NCBI GenBank assembly: GCA_030426085.1
Contig: JAUHYW010000042.1
Span: 19,799 to 83,798, forward strand
DNA from: a bacterium
GTDB lineage: Bacteria; Myxococcota_A; Bradymonadia; UBA7976; UBA1532
DNA length: 64,000 nt
Direction: 5' to 3'
The stretch's first letter is position 1. Every line of letters starts with the position of its first letter. The notes beneath the pieces are model-generated. The model made no database searches. It was not told the DNA's origin and worked only from the letters and a program-made list of their open reading frames with translations. Position numbers and translations under genes: made by a program. Positions 45,101-57,427 of this stretch are shown here, piece by piece.

Positions 45101-46715
45101 TGTTGAGGCCGTCGAAGCCCTCGTCGGTGGTCTCGTCGCAGTCGTCGTCGAGCCCGTTGCACACCTCGTCCGACGGCGGGGTCAGCTCGGCGTCGCACAC
45201 CACCTCGGCCCCGTCGGCGCTGCACACCGTCACCCCGGCGCCCCGGCACTGCCCGATGCCCACCGCGCACGGCCGGTTCACCCCGGGGTAGCCCTCGTCG
45301 GCGGTGCCGTCGCAGTCATCGTCGATGCCATTGCACACCTCGTCGGCCGGCTCGGCCCCCGCGGCGTTGCACGCGACCCCGGCGCCGTCCTCGGTGCACA
45401 CCCGGAAGCCCTGGCGCAAGCAGGCCCCGACCCCGGCCGAGCACGGCTCGAAGAGCCCGTCGAAGCCCTCGTCGATCGACCCGTCGCAGTCGTTGTCGAT
45501 GCCATCGCAGGTCTCGTCGCTCGGCTCTTGAGCCACCGCGGTGCACACCGCGCCGACGCCGTCGTCGTCGCAGCGCAGCGTGCCGGCCCGCTGGCAGGCG
45601 CCCTCGCCGGCGAAGCACGGCTCGTTGAGCCCCACGAACGCCTCGTCGATCAGGCCATCGCAGTCATCGTCGACCGAGTTGCACAGCTCGTCGATGGGAT
45701 CACCGGGCACGACATCGCACACCACCTCGAGCCCGTCGCCGCTGCACGCGTTGACCCCGACCCGGCGGCAGGCGCCGTCGCCGACCACGCACACCTGCCC
45801 CCGCAGTTCGAAGCCCTCGTCGGTGGCCCCGTCGCAGTCGTCGTCGAGGAAGTTGCACTGCTCGGCCATCGGCGCCGGCGCGGTGCACTGGGGCGCCTCG
45901 TCCTCGAGGGTGCACACCAGCCGGCCGGCGCAGGCGATGGTCTCGCCGTCGACCTCGACCGAGCGCTCGCAGACCTCGCCGAGCCCGTCGATGTCGTCGG
46001 TGAAGCCGTTGCAGTCGTCGTCGATCTGGTTGCACACCTCGGCCGCCGGGGTCTGGGCGTTGCAGCCGACCCAGCCGGCCTCGGGATCACACGTCTCCCG
46101 CCCGATGCAGGTGCCGGCCTCGTTCTCCCGGGTGCACAGCCGCTCGTCGCCGGCGCTGTCGTCGTTGCAGGTGCACGACCCGGTCGACGGGGTGCAGGTC
46201 ATGCGCCCCTCGACATCGGCGCAGGCGTAGCCGGTGGTGCAGTCGTCGTCGCTCTCGCAGTCGAACCCGCAGACGCTCTGCCCGTCGAGGATGTAGCAGT
46301 GCCCGCCGGGGCAGCCGCTGTCGTTGACGCACGGGCGGCAGACCCGGCTCTGGGGCGGGGTGCACACCGCGACCGCGTCGGCCCCCGAGTTGGCCAGGAT
46401 GCGGCACGCCCAGTCGGCCGGGCAGTCGCCGTCGGAGCCGCAGGTCTCGGTGCAGACGTCGATCTCCTGCTGCACGTAGGGGATGCAATACGGCTGCTCG
46501 CACTGGCTGGTGCTGTTGCACGGGTCGCCGATCTGCCCCAGCAGCATGCCCGCCTCGCCGATGGCGCGGTCGACCCGCATGTCGACCACCGGCGGCACGT
46601 AGACGTCGGGGACCTGCATGTCGAGGTCGATCATGGGATCGGTGTTGCCGTCGTCGCAGGCGATCAGCCCGAGACACAGGCCGATGGCGGCGACGAGCGA
46701 GAGTTGGCGCGGCAT
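42138..46715 (-). CDS. Very large lipoprotein with 13 MopE-like repeats and a glycine-rich C-terminal region
   Basis: 1525 residues, ATG 46715 (GGGGGAGC upstream). Lipobox LIAC (residue 20). Residues ~60-220 are cysteine-rich EGF-like/disulfide-rich segments (CEQPYCIPYVQQEIDVC, CESDDDCTTGYAC). Then 13 units of about 58 residues carry the core CNGLDDDCDGTTDEGYDG followed by a four-cysteine module. Residues ~1030-1190 look beta-helical (VYVATREDGGVAAADC, FDGFVVNGESVL). The C-terminal 330 residues are Gly/Ala-rich (GGAGGVGQAA), resembling PE-PGRS sequences. MopE repeats bind copper or calcium in methanotrophs. Likely surface-exposed, with metal-dependent adhesion suggested. Confidence 0.9.
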   Translation of the reverse strand: MPRQLSLVAAIGLCLGLIACDDGNTDPMIDLDMQVPDVYVPPVVDMRVDRAIGEAGMLLGQIGDPCNSTSQCEQPYCIPYVQQEIDVCTETCGSDGDCPADWACRILANSGADAVAVCTPPQSRVCRPCVNDSGCPGGHCYILDGQSVCGFDCESDDDCTTGYACADVEGRMTCTPSTGSCTCNDDSAGDERLCTRENEAGTCIGRETCDPEAGWVGCNAQTPAAEVCNQIDDDCNGFTDDIDGLGEVCERSVEVDGETIACAGRLVCTLEDEAPQCTAPAPMAEQCNFLDDDCDGATDEGFELRGQVCVVGDGACRRVGVNACSGDGLEVVCDVVPGDPIDELCNSVDDDCDGLIDEAFVGLNEPCFAGEGACQRAGTLRCDDDGVGAVCTAVAQEPSDETCDGIDNDCDGSIDEGFDGLFEPCSAGVGACLRQGFRVCTEDGAGVACNAAGAEPADEVCNGIDDDCDGTADEGYPGVNRPCAVGIGQCRGAGVTVCSADGAEVVCDAELTPPSDEVCNGLDDDCDETTDEGFDGLNTACTVGVGACLRSGVRQCSADGSEVACDVAPGMPAEETCNRLDDDCDGTTDEGYDGVGVPCTVGRGICQRSGIGQCGPDGDTVVCDATAGDPADEQCNGLDDDCDGTTDEGYDGINTACTVGVGVCAATGVRRCSPDGSAVACDATPGMAGNEICNGLDDDCDGTTDEGYDGVGQPCSVGEGLCRRAGVTACAVDGQSVVCGAQPGRAAAELCDGLDNDCDGISDEGFQGIGQPCSAGQGVCLRQGVRICAADGESVECNAAAGQAGEDICNGLDDDCDGRSDEDYGDLNRACTVGQGVCRRVGVRVCAADGSATVCDEAPGDASPELCNGLDDDCDGTTDEGYAGLGQQCEAGQGLCRRSGVRVCAGDGASVVCDAVPGPAAPAETCDYQDDNCNGQVDEGFVDAQGRYVQVTHCGACGTDCTALWDPNPGAFGVVPRCAVGAVAQCGYDCLPGFIDADGRPGNGCELQADPDAVYVATREDGGVAAADCGTLDRPCDGIGRGIGRAVALNRIRVRVAEGVYRESVTLVEGVDVLGGHDPVSWVRDAVFNVTIINGASPAGGHRTTVRAEGITQPTVFDGFVVNGESVLQEANSYAIYIRDSNSALSITNNRIFAGDGGRGLDGSAGQSGLSGTNGAVGRQAFSAVGDPFAPPIPPCGPNPGASGGARVCGAVNVDGGTGGAGRCPAIEQQEGSGARGQGPNGGAGGPGAWGFEANDGNTCTVSQSGPADAGPGAVGRAGSDGDGGQGGAGGVGQAAAHWQGLHGQTGGAAAPGSGGGGGGAAAGVDVNWAQPPNNIFFPAHDIGASGGGGGSGGCQGQAGGGGTAGGGSFGIYVSFSGGGPANAAAFPTLEGNEIARGLGGNGGVGGTGGGGGEGGLGGSGGARGDPDVMIMGFCSLAGADGAAGGRGGHGGGGGGGQGGVSYDIFVANDNGRRPADYSVQNVFVLPGDEATHGLGGAGGNSSNTDIGLGARGGDGISGNVGAVP
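43897..46050 (-). repeat. Tandem array of about 174-bp units encoding MopE-like repeats
   Basis: Thirteen imperfect units, near-identical in their DDDCDG-coding cores, inside the large lipoprotein gene. The last copies (for example CDYQDDNCNG) are the most divergent. Confidence 0.88.
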
Positions 46716-46817
46716 GAGGGCTCCCCCGGGAAACGAGCGACCCGGACAGAGTAGGGCAGGGCGCCCGGTGCGCTCAATTTCGACGGACCGGCAGATCCGC
46801 CGAGGGGGCGGGGATCG

Positions 46818-47372
46818 TCAGCCGGCGGCCCACTTGATGTTGCAGCCCATGCTGGGGAGCTGCTCGGCGAGCGGGGGGTGCCCGGCGATGACCCTGTCGA
46901 CCGCGGCTTGCAGATCGGCGCCGGTGATGGGCTTGCCGTTGCCCGGGGTGCTCTCGTCGAAGCGACCCCGGTACACCAGCCGGTGATCGGCGTCGAACAG
47001 GAAGAAGTCGGGGGTGCACGCCGCGTCGTAGGCCTTCGCCACCGCCTGGGTCGCGTCGTACAGGTAGGGGAAGGGGTAGCCGAAGCGGGCGTGATCGGCG
47101 GCCATGTGGGTCGGGCCGTCGCCGGGGTGGGCCTTCGCGTCGTTGCTGCTGATGGCCACGACGGCGACCGCCTCGGCGCAGCCCCGGGCGAACTCGACCA
47201 GCGCCGGCTTGAGGTGCTTCACGAACGGGCAGTGGTTGCAGATGAACATGACCAGCAGCGGCCGGCCGGCGAAGTCCGCGCGCTTCACGGTGTCGCCGGT
47301 CGCGGTGTCGGTCAGTTCGAAGTCGGGGGCTTCGGTGCCGAGGGGCACCATCGTCGAAGGGGTCAGGGCCAT
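46818..47372 (-). CDS. Thioredoxin-fold protein (AhpC/TSA/redoxin family)
   Basis: 184 residues, ATG 47372. Redoxin fold: LGTEAPDFELTDTATGDTV, LLVMFICNHCPFVKHLKP with CxxC-type CNHC near residue 45, VVAISSNDAKAHPGDG, YDATQAVAKAYDAACTPDFFLFD. This matches the thioredoxin-like group related to TlpA/peroxiredoxin. It lacks a signal peptide, so it is cytosolic. Role: thiol redox; the exact substrate is not readable. Confidence 0.92.
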   Translation of the reverse strand: MALTPSTMVPLGTEAPDFELTDTATGDTVKRADFAGRPLLVMFICNHCPFVKHLKPALVEFARGCAEAVAVVAISSNDAKAHPGDGPTHMAADHARFGYPFPYLYDATQAVAKAYDAACTPDFFLFDADHRLVYRGRFDESTPGNGKPITGADLQAAVDRVIAGHPPLAEQLPSMGCNIKWAAG

Positions 47373-47457
47373 CGGACGCTCCTGCGGGTGGGCTGCCTTG
47401 CGTGTGCGCTGCTTGTGGAGATGCAGCGCCGCCGGGCCCGGTCGCGGCCGGTGGGGC

Positions 47458-48147
47458 TCAGGGGCGCCCGAGGAAGAACCGGCGCCAGCTCTCGAGGCTG
47501 CCCATCGTGCGCAGGAAGTCGGGGGGCGGATCGGGCAGGTGCACGTCGCCCAGCTCGAAGCGGCGGGCGGCCTCGATGGCGATGGCGTAGCGCGCCGCCT
47601 CGCCGGACAGCGCCTCGGCCAGCAGCCGGTCGCGGGCGCCCTCGGCCGCCGCCAGCGCCGCCCGGCCCTCGGCCAGCAGCGCCGCCGCCTCGACCTCGGC
47701 CTCGGCCGCCCGGGCGGCCGGGATCTGGACCGCCTCGGCCTCCAGCGCCGCGATGCGGGACTCGAACTCGATCTCCAGCGCGGTCAAGGCCTCCCGGTGG
47801 GCCCGCTCGACGTCGGCGAAGGCGTCATCGCTCGCCCGCAGCCGGCCGGCCGCGGCCTCCTCGGCGGCGGTGAGCGCGGCCCGGGCCGTCTCCAGCCGGG
47901 CTTCGAGCGTCGCCCGGGGGTCGTCGGCCGGCGTCGGCGGGGGCACCTCGACCGTCGGCGGATCAGCCGGGGGCAGCATCTCGACGTCGGCCCACAGCGG
48001 CGCGATGACCAGCCCCGCGTCGTGGATCTCGCCGTCGAGCGCCAGCCGATGCCCGGCGGGCACCTGGCGCACGGCGACGGCGGCGGCGACCCCGGCGAGG
48101 CCGGTGAAGGCCGCGAGGGCCACCAGCAGCAGCTTCACGGCGCGCAT
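47458..48147 (-). CDS. SPFH-related membrane protein, HflC-like partner
   Basis: 229 residues; ATG 48147 overlaps the stop of the preceding gene (TGATG). One N-terminal TM helix (LLLVALAAFTGLAGVAAAVAV), then a short VPAGHRLALDGEIHDAGL like the SPFH entry strand, a Pro linker, and a long coiled coil of Ala/Glu heptads (EARLETARAALTAAEEAA to EAARRFE). I place it as SPFH-related by position and pattern; the SPFH domain looks shortened. Confidence 0.75.
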   Translation of the reverse strand: MRAVKLLLVALAAFTGLAGVAAAVAVRQVPAGHRLALDGEIHDAGLVIAPLWADVEMLPPADPPTVEVPPPTPADDPRATLEARLETARAALTAAEEAAAGRLRASDDAFADVERAHREALTALEIEFESRIAALEAEAVQIPAARAAEAEVEAAALLAEGRAALAAAEGARDRLLAEALSGEAARYAIAIEAARRFELGDVHLPDPPPDFLRTMGSLESWRRFFLGRP

Positions 48148-49430
48148 CACGGCTGCTCCTGTTCGGCGGGCGCCTCGGGGGACGCGTCGGGGGCCGGCTC
48201 ACCGCCGTCGGGGTCCCCGTCGGCGGCGGCCTCGGGTGTCTCGGGGGTGGGGTCGGCGTCCTGATCGGCGGCGTCTGCGTTCGGGCCGTCGGCGGCGGCC
48301 TCGTCGCCCGGCGCGTCGGTGTCCTCGGCCGCGGGGATCAGCGGCGGCGGCGGGCGGTCGGGCAGGGGCATCACCGGCAGCGCCGGGCCCACCGGGCGGC
48401 CGGTGCGCACCCGCTCGAGCTGGGGCATGACGTGGGTCGCGATGACGTGGTCCAGCACCCGGGGCCCGCTCTGGCCCAGCGCCGCCACCCGGGCCCGCAC
48501 CGCGTCGGCCTCGGCGCGGGCGTCGCCCTCGACCGTGCGGGCCAGCGCGGCCAGCGTCGCCCGCTCGACCCGGGCCGCCGCGAGCCGGGCGGCGTGCGTC
48601 CGCTCGGCCTCGACCCGGGCCCGGGCCGCCGCCGCCTCGGCCGCGGCCAGCCGATCCTGGAGCGCCGCCCGGGCCTCGACCCGCGCCTGCCGATGCCGCC
48701 GCTCGAGCCCCAGCCGGTCGTCGCGCAGCCGGGCCTCGCTCTGGCCGGCCCCCGCCGCCCGCTCGGCGACCTGGGCCTCGACCTCGCCGATGCGGGCCAG
48801 CAGCCCGGCGACCGTCGGATCGACCTCGACCGCCGGCCGGGCCTCGACCTTGGCGTCGATGCCATGCTCGGCCGCCCGGTCGGCCAGCCGCTCGGCGGCC
48901 GCCTCGAGCCGGGCCGCGATCTGCGCCGGATCGGCCAGCGCGGTCAGCGAGAGCCCGCCGATCGCCTCGGTCCACACCGCCCGGGTCAGGTCGCGCACCA
49001 GCCCGTCGCGCACCGCGGGATCGACGCCCAGCGTCGGCACCACCTGGTGGGCGTCCGACGCCCGCACCCGGTGACGCACCTTGCCCCCCACCAGCCGGAT
49101 CGGCACCCCGGCCACCGTCGGCCGGACCTCGACCTCGACCGTGCGCTCGGCGGTCCCGATGCGGGCGAAGCGCTGGAGCAGCGGCAGGCGCACGACGAAC
49201 GGCTTGTCGACGATGGTGCGCACCGGCGGCCCGAGCAGCCCCAGCCCCTCGGGGCTGTAGAGCACGATGGCCTCGTCCGGCTCGGGGAAGAGCACCACCG
49301 GCCCGTGGGCCCAGCTCAGCGCGCCCAGGCCCAGCAGCAGCCACAGGGCGATCCACAGCCCGAACCGCCGCCGGGGGCGGGGGGCCTCTTCTTCGGACCC
49401 CTCGTCGGCGAGCACCTCTCCCAGCCTCAC
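48147..49430 (-). CDS. SPFH/Band 7-like (HflK/prohibitin-like) membrane protein
   Basis: 427 residues, GTG 49430 (GGAGG five bases upstream). A cytosolic acidic/basic N-terminus, a TM helix (FGLWIALWLLLGLGALSW), then an SPFH-like region (DEAIVLYSPEGLGLLGPP, VDKPFVVRLPLLQRFARI, RHRVRASDAHQVVPTLGVD, VRDLTRAVWTEAI). A coiled coil follows (residues ~210-330), then a strongly acidic low-complexity tail (AAADGPNADAADQDADPT). HflK/HflC-type proteins form membrane scaffolds controlling proteases. The overlapping partner gene supports a complex of two SPFH-like subunits. Neither neighbour is FtsH. Confidence 0.75.
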   Translation of the reverse strand: MRLGEVLADEGSEEEAPRPRRRFGLWIALWLLLGLGALSWAHGPVVLFPEPDEAIVLYSPEGLGLLGPPVRTIVDKPFVVRLPLLQRFARIGTAERTVEVEVRPTVAGVPIRLVGGKVRHRVRASDAHQVVPTLGVDPAVRDGLVRDLTRAVWTEAIGGLSLTALADPAQIAARLEAAAERLADRAAEHGIDAKVEARPAVEVDPTVAGLLARIGEVEAQVAERAAGAGQSEARLRDDRLGLERRHRQARVEARAALQDRLAAAEAAAARARVEAERTHAARLAAARVERATLAALARTVEGDARAEADAVRARVAALGQSGPRVLDHVIATHVMPQLERVRTGRPVGPALPVMPLPDRPPPPLIPAAEDTDAPGDEAAADGPNADAADQDADPTPETPEAAADGDPDGGEPAPDASPEAPAEQEQP

Positions 49431-49531
49431 GCATGCCTCCCGCCGGGGGCCGCCGTGGCCCGTGGCTCCGCTACCCTACCGCGCTCGCCGTCAGAGGCAA
49501 GCCCCACGGCGACGGGGCGGGCCGGCGGGGC

Positions 49532-50281
49532 TCACCGCAGCCAGCGCCCGCCGTCGAGCCGCAGCATCTCGCCGGTGACGAAGTGGGCGTCCAGCGCCAG
49601 CCAGCGCACCGCCTCGGCGACCTCGTCCGGGGTCCCGACCCGCCCCAGCGGCACCCGCCGGGTGTAGGCCTCACGCACCGCCGCCGGCTCGTCGCCCCAC
49701 AGCGCGACCCCCGGGGCGACCCCGTTGACCCGAGCCGGCGCCAGATCGCGGGCCAGGCTGCGCACCATCTCGCCCAGCGCCGCCTTGGCCATCGAGTAGG
49801 CCGCCATGCCCGCCCGCGGTCGCCCCATCGCGTGGATGTCGCCCAGGCAGACCACCGCCCCGCCCCCGGGCAGCGCGCTCGCCCGCAGGGGACCGGCCAG
49901 AGCCCCGGTCAGCATCAGCGGGCCCAGCGCCCCGACCTGCATCACCCGGGTCACGGCCTCCGGATCCAGCGCATCGATCGGGGTGGAGCGGTCGTCGCCG
50001 GCGTTGTGCACCACGACGTCCAGCCGGGGCAGCGTCGCCGCCAGCCGGGCCCCGAAGCGCTGCACCGCCGCCAGATCGGAGAGGTCGAGCCGCTCGGCCG
50101 CCGCCCGCCGCCCGTCGACCGACAGCCGGCTGCAGAGCGCCCGGGCCTCGGTCTCGCTGCGGTGCCAGGTGATGATGACGTCGCAGCCGGCCGCGACCAG
50201 CCGGGCCGCGATGGCCGCGCCGAGGCGGCGGGCGCCGCCGGTGATCAGCGCCAGCGGCGCGTCCGATGGGGGGATCGACAT
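49532..50281 (-). CDS. SDR family, pteridine-reductase-like
   Basis: 249 residues, ATG 50281. LITGGARRLGAAIA (glycine motif with the Arg typical of PTR1/FolM), HNAG, AAYSMAKAAL (YxxxK), and VNGVAPG. Folate/pteridine reductases of this group use NADPH. Substrate unproven. Divergent from the HtrA gene. Confidence 0.9.
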   Translation of the reverse strand: MSIPPSDAPLALITGGARRLGAAIAARLVAAGCDVIITWHRSETEARALCSRLSVDGRRAAAERLDLSDLAAVQRFGARLAATLPRLDVVVHNAGDDRSTPIDALDPEAVTRVMQVGALGPLMLTGALAGPLRASALPGGGAVVCLGDIHAMGRPRAGMAAYSMAKAALGEMVRSLARDLAPARVNGVAPGVALWGDEPAAVREAYTRRVPLGRVGTPDEVAEAVRWLALDAHFVTGEMLRLDGGRWLR

Positions 50282-50433
50282 GCCCCACCGTACCCCGCCG
50301 ATCCACCGCCCGGGAAGAGCCGGCGGCGGTCGACGGTTGACGAGGCCGACACGGTGAACAGCGTCCCCGGGTGACCGTGCCGACCACCGAGAACGCGACC
50401 GCGAACGCCAACCGATCCACGCAGGAGGCATGC

Positions 50434-51888
<1,455 letters not shown>

Positions 51889-51951
51889 GCCGACGGCCGG
51901 CGATTGCTCACAAAGCCCGCGCTCGGTCCGCCGATGAGATAAGCTCCGAGC

Positions 51952-54177
<2,226 letters not shown>

Positions 54178-54196
54178 GGGGCGCTGGCTCGGGGGA

Positions 54197-55675
54197 TCAG
54201 GCCGCGAGCATCTCCACCAGGAGGGCGTCGCGCTCGGCGCGGTCGATCAGGCCCAGGTTGTTCAGGTGGTTGAGCGAGACGTGCATCGTCGTGCCATACC
54301 GCCGCATCAGCGCCCTGACGTCCGCCGCGCGGACGCGCTCGGCACCTGCGTCCGCGAGATACGACGCGATGCCCTCGTCCGGCATGAGGAGCATCGCCCC
54401 GAAGGCCTTCGCCCGGGCGAGCGTGGGCCAATGCGCCGCGCTGTTCAGGATGAAGCCGAAGTCTCGATCCGGCTCGCTGTCGAGCAGATAGACCCCGAGC
54501 GCCGCGGCCAGCGACATGCGGGCGCTGAGCCCCTTGCGCCCCCCGCCTCTGCCGCCGTCCTCGGCGCCGATGGCCACGAGCGGCCGATGCGCGCGGCGGG
54601 CGACGAGCGCCCCCTCCAAGGAAGCCGAGGATCGGGTCTTCACCAGATCGACCTGCTGGGCCTTCAGCCAGACATCGAGCTCGGCGGGCGCTGGCCCGTC
54701 GCCCCACCCGAGCGCGTCCCGCACTTCGAGGGCCGCGTCGTATCCGTCGCTCCACGGCGCCCGATAGGGGGCCGGCCGGGGACGCCGCAGCCGGCCGAGC
54801 GTCTCGCTGACCGCGCCGGAAGTGAGCCGGAGGTCGAGGAGCTCGGCGATCTCCGCGTCCGAGAGTCGAGCCCCGTCGCGGAGCAGGAGGGTCTCGGTCG
54901 AGTGGGGGATGACGAGCTCACTCTGCTCGGCGGCCGCCTGCAAGCGGAGCCGGATCGACTCGCGATTGCGCAGCACCGCGGCCACGTTCTCCGGGACGAG
55001 CCAGCTCCAGCCATCCGCGCCGGGCCTCGTCGGCGGGGGGGCGAGGCGAACCGCGCCACCGGTGTGCTCTTCGACAGCGGACCGCAAGGCCTCGAGCGCC
55101 TTCGTCCAGACGCGGGCCACCCGCCGGGCGCCGACCCGAGCGACCCCTCGCTGCTCCCCGAACAGGCGATCGGGGCGGGTGCCGGGCCACGCCTCGTTGT
55201 CCCACGAGAACTCGATGAAGTCGCCCAGGCGGCGCATCAGCACATGGGGCGCCGCCGCGCCGGGGAAGGCCGCCCGCAGCGCATGCCGCGCGCGCCACTC
55301 GGAGCGCCGCGCGTACCAGCGATCTTCGTCGACCTCGCTGAGCGTCCACGGTGGATCCTCGCTCGCGTTCAGCCAGTCGCTGGCCGACGCGACCTCGTCG
55401 TGCTTGGTCGGCCCGGGGAAGGGCTCCTCGTTGAAGAGGGGGACGCACCGGGTCGACGCCCAGGCCCAGAAGTGGTGCAGGGACCACTCGACGCCCCGCT
55501 GAGCCTCGCCCGCCCGGGTGTGAGCGGTCAGGCAGCGGCCGTTCACCCACAGCTCGAGTCGGCCCCAGGTGGCGGCGTCGAGGGCCGTCTGCCCCGGCTC
55601 GGGGTGCGGGTCATCGTACAGGGTGACACCGAGCGCGAAGTGATCAGTGTCACCGATGAGCTGCTGATACCACAT
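54197..55675 (-). CDS. Large protein with a degenerate ImmA/IrrE-like domain
   Basis: 492 residues, ATG 55675 overlapping the preceding gene stop (TGATG). The N-terminal ~200 residues are unfamiliar (Trp-rich: [21 protein letters not shown]). A middle DNA-binding-like segment ([16 protein letters not shown]) precedes the C-terminal part, [21 protein letters not shown] ... [21 protein letters not shown]. This resembles the second half of ImmA/IrrE metallopeptidases (ExxANxFAAxLLMP then SxxALxxRLxxLGLI), but the HExxH zinc site is absent. It is probably a catalytically dead sensor or regulator. ImmA-like genes often accompany mobile elements and defence loci. Confidence 0.75.
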   Translation of the reverse strand: MWYQQLIGDTDHFALGVTLYDDPHPEPGQTALDAATWGRLELWVNGRCLTAHTRAGEAQRGVEWSLHHFWAWASTRCVPLFNEEPFPGPTKHDEVASASDWLNASEDPPWTLSEVDEDRWYARRSEWRARHALRAAFPGAAAPHVLMRRLGDFIEFSWDNEAWPGTRPDRLFGEQRGVARVGARRVARVWTKALEALRSAVEEHTGGAVRLAPPPTRPGADGWSWLVPENVAAVLRNRESIRLRLQAAAEQSELVIPHSTETLLLRDGARLSDAEIAELLDLRLTSGAVSETLGRLRRPRPAPYRAPWSDGYDAALEVRDALGWGDGPAPAELDVWLKAQQVDLVKTRSSASLEGALVARRAHRPLVAIGAEDGGRGGGRKGLSARMSLAAALGVYLLDSEPDRDFGFILNSAAHWPTLARAKAFGAMLLMPDEGIASYLADAGAERVRAADVRALMRRYGTTMHVSLNHLNNLGLIDRAERDALLVEMLAA

Positions 55676-56055
55676 CAGGCAGGCCACTCGGGCGGCAGCG
55701 CCCGCTGCCTGCGAAGCCGCTTGAGCTGACGGCGCGTGATGTGCCCCTCCGTAGCGAGGTGTCGCAGGACGGCATCCGGCACCTCCCCCCCGATCCGGGG
55801 GTGTCCGTGCCACTGGTACCGGTATTCCTCGTGCTCGCTGTTGGGGTGGGTCGGCATCGCGCAGAAGCACCAGGCGCCGTCGACGGCCCACAGCGCGCCC
55901 GACGGCGCGTCCGGGATCGCGCCGACGTCCACGGCCCGCTCGAGCAGCGCCTGTGCATCGTGCACCTCGAGCGCCCTCGGGCAGAGGGAACCGCCCCCTT
56001 TCGGGTATTTGTGCTTCCGACTCGGCACGTAGACCCGCTTCGGCTTCTCGGACAT
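55675..56055 (-). CDS. Small hypothetical protein coupled to the ImmA-like gene
   Basis: 126 residues, ATG 56055. The basic N-terminus (KPKRVYVPSRKHKYPKG) and basic C-terminus (ITRRQLKRLRRQRALP) suggest nucleic-acid binding. The middle has CFCAMPTHPN and a possible beta segment. Its stop overlaps the start of the next gene, so they form a pair. No family recognised. Confidence 0.72.
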   Translation of the reverse strand: MSEKPKRVYVPSRKHKYPKGGGSLCPRALEVHDAQALLERAVDVGAIPDAPSGALWAVDGAWCFCAMPTHPNSEHEEYRYQWHGHPRIGGEVPDAVLRHLATEGHITRRQLKRLRRQRALPPEWPA

Positions 56056-56188
56056 GGGCGACTGATATCATACGGCCCAGCGGGGGGACTACCGGGTTCG
56101 GTGACGTGCGGCGCCCTCACCCTCACCCGCGACCGTCCCGACTTCGACGCCGACCATGACGCGATCTGGCGCCGTGGCCTGGCCGACA

Positions 56189-57421
56189 TCACGGCAGGGC
56201 CGGCGGCATGCGCAGGCCCCACGACCAGGCCAGATGGCCGGCGACCCGGCTCGGATCCTCGGGGGCCTCGTCCGGTCCGGGCAGGATCGAGACGAGCCAG
56301 TCGACCGTGGCCCGGTGCTCGGCGACGCCGCCCGCGGCGCGCGCGTCGAGGTGGGTGACCGCGCCCGGCAGCAGCGCCTTGCCGACGCTGAAGACCAGCC
56401 GGCATCCGGCCGGCACCGCGCCCCACTTGCCGTCGCCGTCGCGCCCGGCGCAGCTTGGGGGCGCCCCGTCGCATCGCCCGACCTCGGCCTGGATCCCGCG
56501 GAGCTGTTCGACCGCTCGCTGTCGCAGGGCACCCGACGTCGGATCTCGGACGTCGACCAGCCGCGCAGCGCATTGATCCTTGCCGACATCGAGCCACGCC
56601 AGCACTGGATCCAGCGGGCGCCCCGGACCGACGAAGAACCCCCGGGCCGCCATCGGATCCAGCCACTCGGCGCCGGAGCCGACGGCCTCGGCGAGCGCGA
56701 GAGGCAGGGTGTTCTCGACGTCGCGCGCAGCGATGGTGTGGTGCCGCGCGGGCGGATCGCCGTCTCCTCGCTCTCGGGCCCGCCTCTCCAGAGCGCGGTC
56801 GAGGTGACTCACCGTCGTTCCGGCGGTCGCGCCCGGGCGATCACGATCGCTGTCGAGGACGCAGAGCGTCGGCCGGCCGGCGTCGAGCTGAGCCGGGACC
56901 TCCTTCGCCGCCGTGCTGCCGCCCGCGCCGTGGATCTCGAGGGCCAGCGGCGCCAACGGGCGGGCCGAGCGGGGCATGAGCCGCCGCCCATGGGCCCGCG
57001 CCAGCCAGCGATACCATCGGGCGTCGTCCAGGTTCTCCCCGACCAGCGCCGCCTTCTGCACGACGTCGAAGGTCGTGAACCGCTGCCACGGGCGCCGATG
57101 CCAGCGGACGCCCTCGGGCGGCGTCGCGACCGCGCCGGCCGGGCCGGTGATCACGAGCGCGTCGCTCGCCTCGCCGAAGGGCAGGGCGCCGAGCGTCACC
57201 GCCCGCGCCGCGGTGACCAGGGCGTTGCGCTGCGCCGCGCCGAGGGTCGGCCACGCCGACAGCTTCTCCAGGACGAGCGGGGCCGAGCGCACCGCGTGCC
57301 AGCCGGCTTTGAGGACGTCGGCCATCGTCTCGACGAACGCGGCGAACGCGGCGAACGCCGGGTCGTCGGCGACGGCCTCCAGGGCGGGCAGATACTCGGC
57401 TTTGGGCAGGACGATGAGCAC
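56189..57421 (-). CDS. TOPRIM/DUF4435-like partner of the ATPase (putative effector nuclease)
   Basis: 410 residues, GTG 57421, six bases after the ATPase stop. A segment near residues 165-235 contains ALEIHGAGG (possible acidic residue), TLCVLDSDRDRPG (DxD) and AARDVENTLPL (Arg-Glu-Asn). This set resembles the TOPRIM-type acidic sites of DUF4435/OLD-family nucleases. The remainder is unfamiliar, though the middle has a cysteine cluster (RCDGAPPSCAG). Pairing with an ABC-like ATPase recalls PARIS (AriA-AriB). Assignment to that system is a hypothesis; similarity is only in motifs. Confidence 0.7.
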   Translation of the reverse strand: MLIVLPKAEYLPALEAVADDPAFAAFAAFVETMADVLKAGWHAVRSAPLVLEKLSAWPTLGAAQRNALVTAARAVTLGALPFGEASDALVITGPAGAVATPPEGVRWHRRPWQRFTTFDVVQKAALVGENLDDARWYRWLARAHGRRLMPRSARPLAPLALEIHGAGGSTAAKEVPAQLDAGRPTLCVLDSDRDRPGATAGTTVSHLDRALERRARERGDGDPPARHHTIAARDVENTLPLALAEAVGSGAEWLDPMAARGFFVGPGRPLDPVLAWLDVGKDQCAARLVDVRDPTSGALRQRAVEQLRGIQAEVGRCDGAPPSCAGRDGDGKWGAVPAGCRLVFSVGKALLPGAVTHLDARAAGGVAEHRATVDWLVSILPGPDEAPEDPSRVAGHLAWSWGLRMPPALP

Positions 57422-57427
57422 GGCGGA

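Noticed and set aside
43897..46050. Regular repeats considered as a CRISPR array
   Set aside because: The repeats are in frame, coding, 174 bp long and have no unique spacers.
42237..46754. Long plus-strand open frame opposite the large lipoprotein
   Set aside because: Antisense shadow of the MopE-repeat gene; its repeats mirror the real gene.
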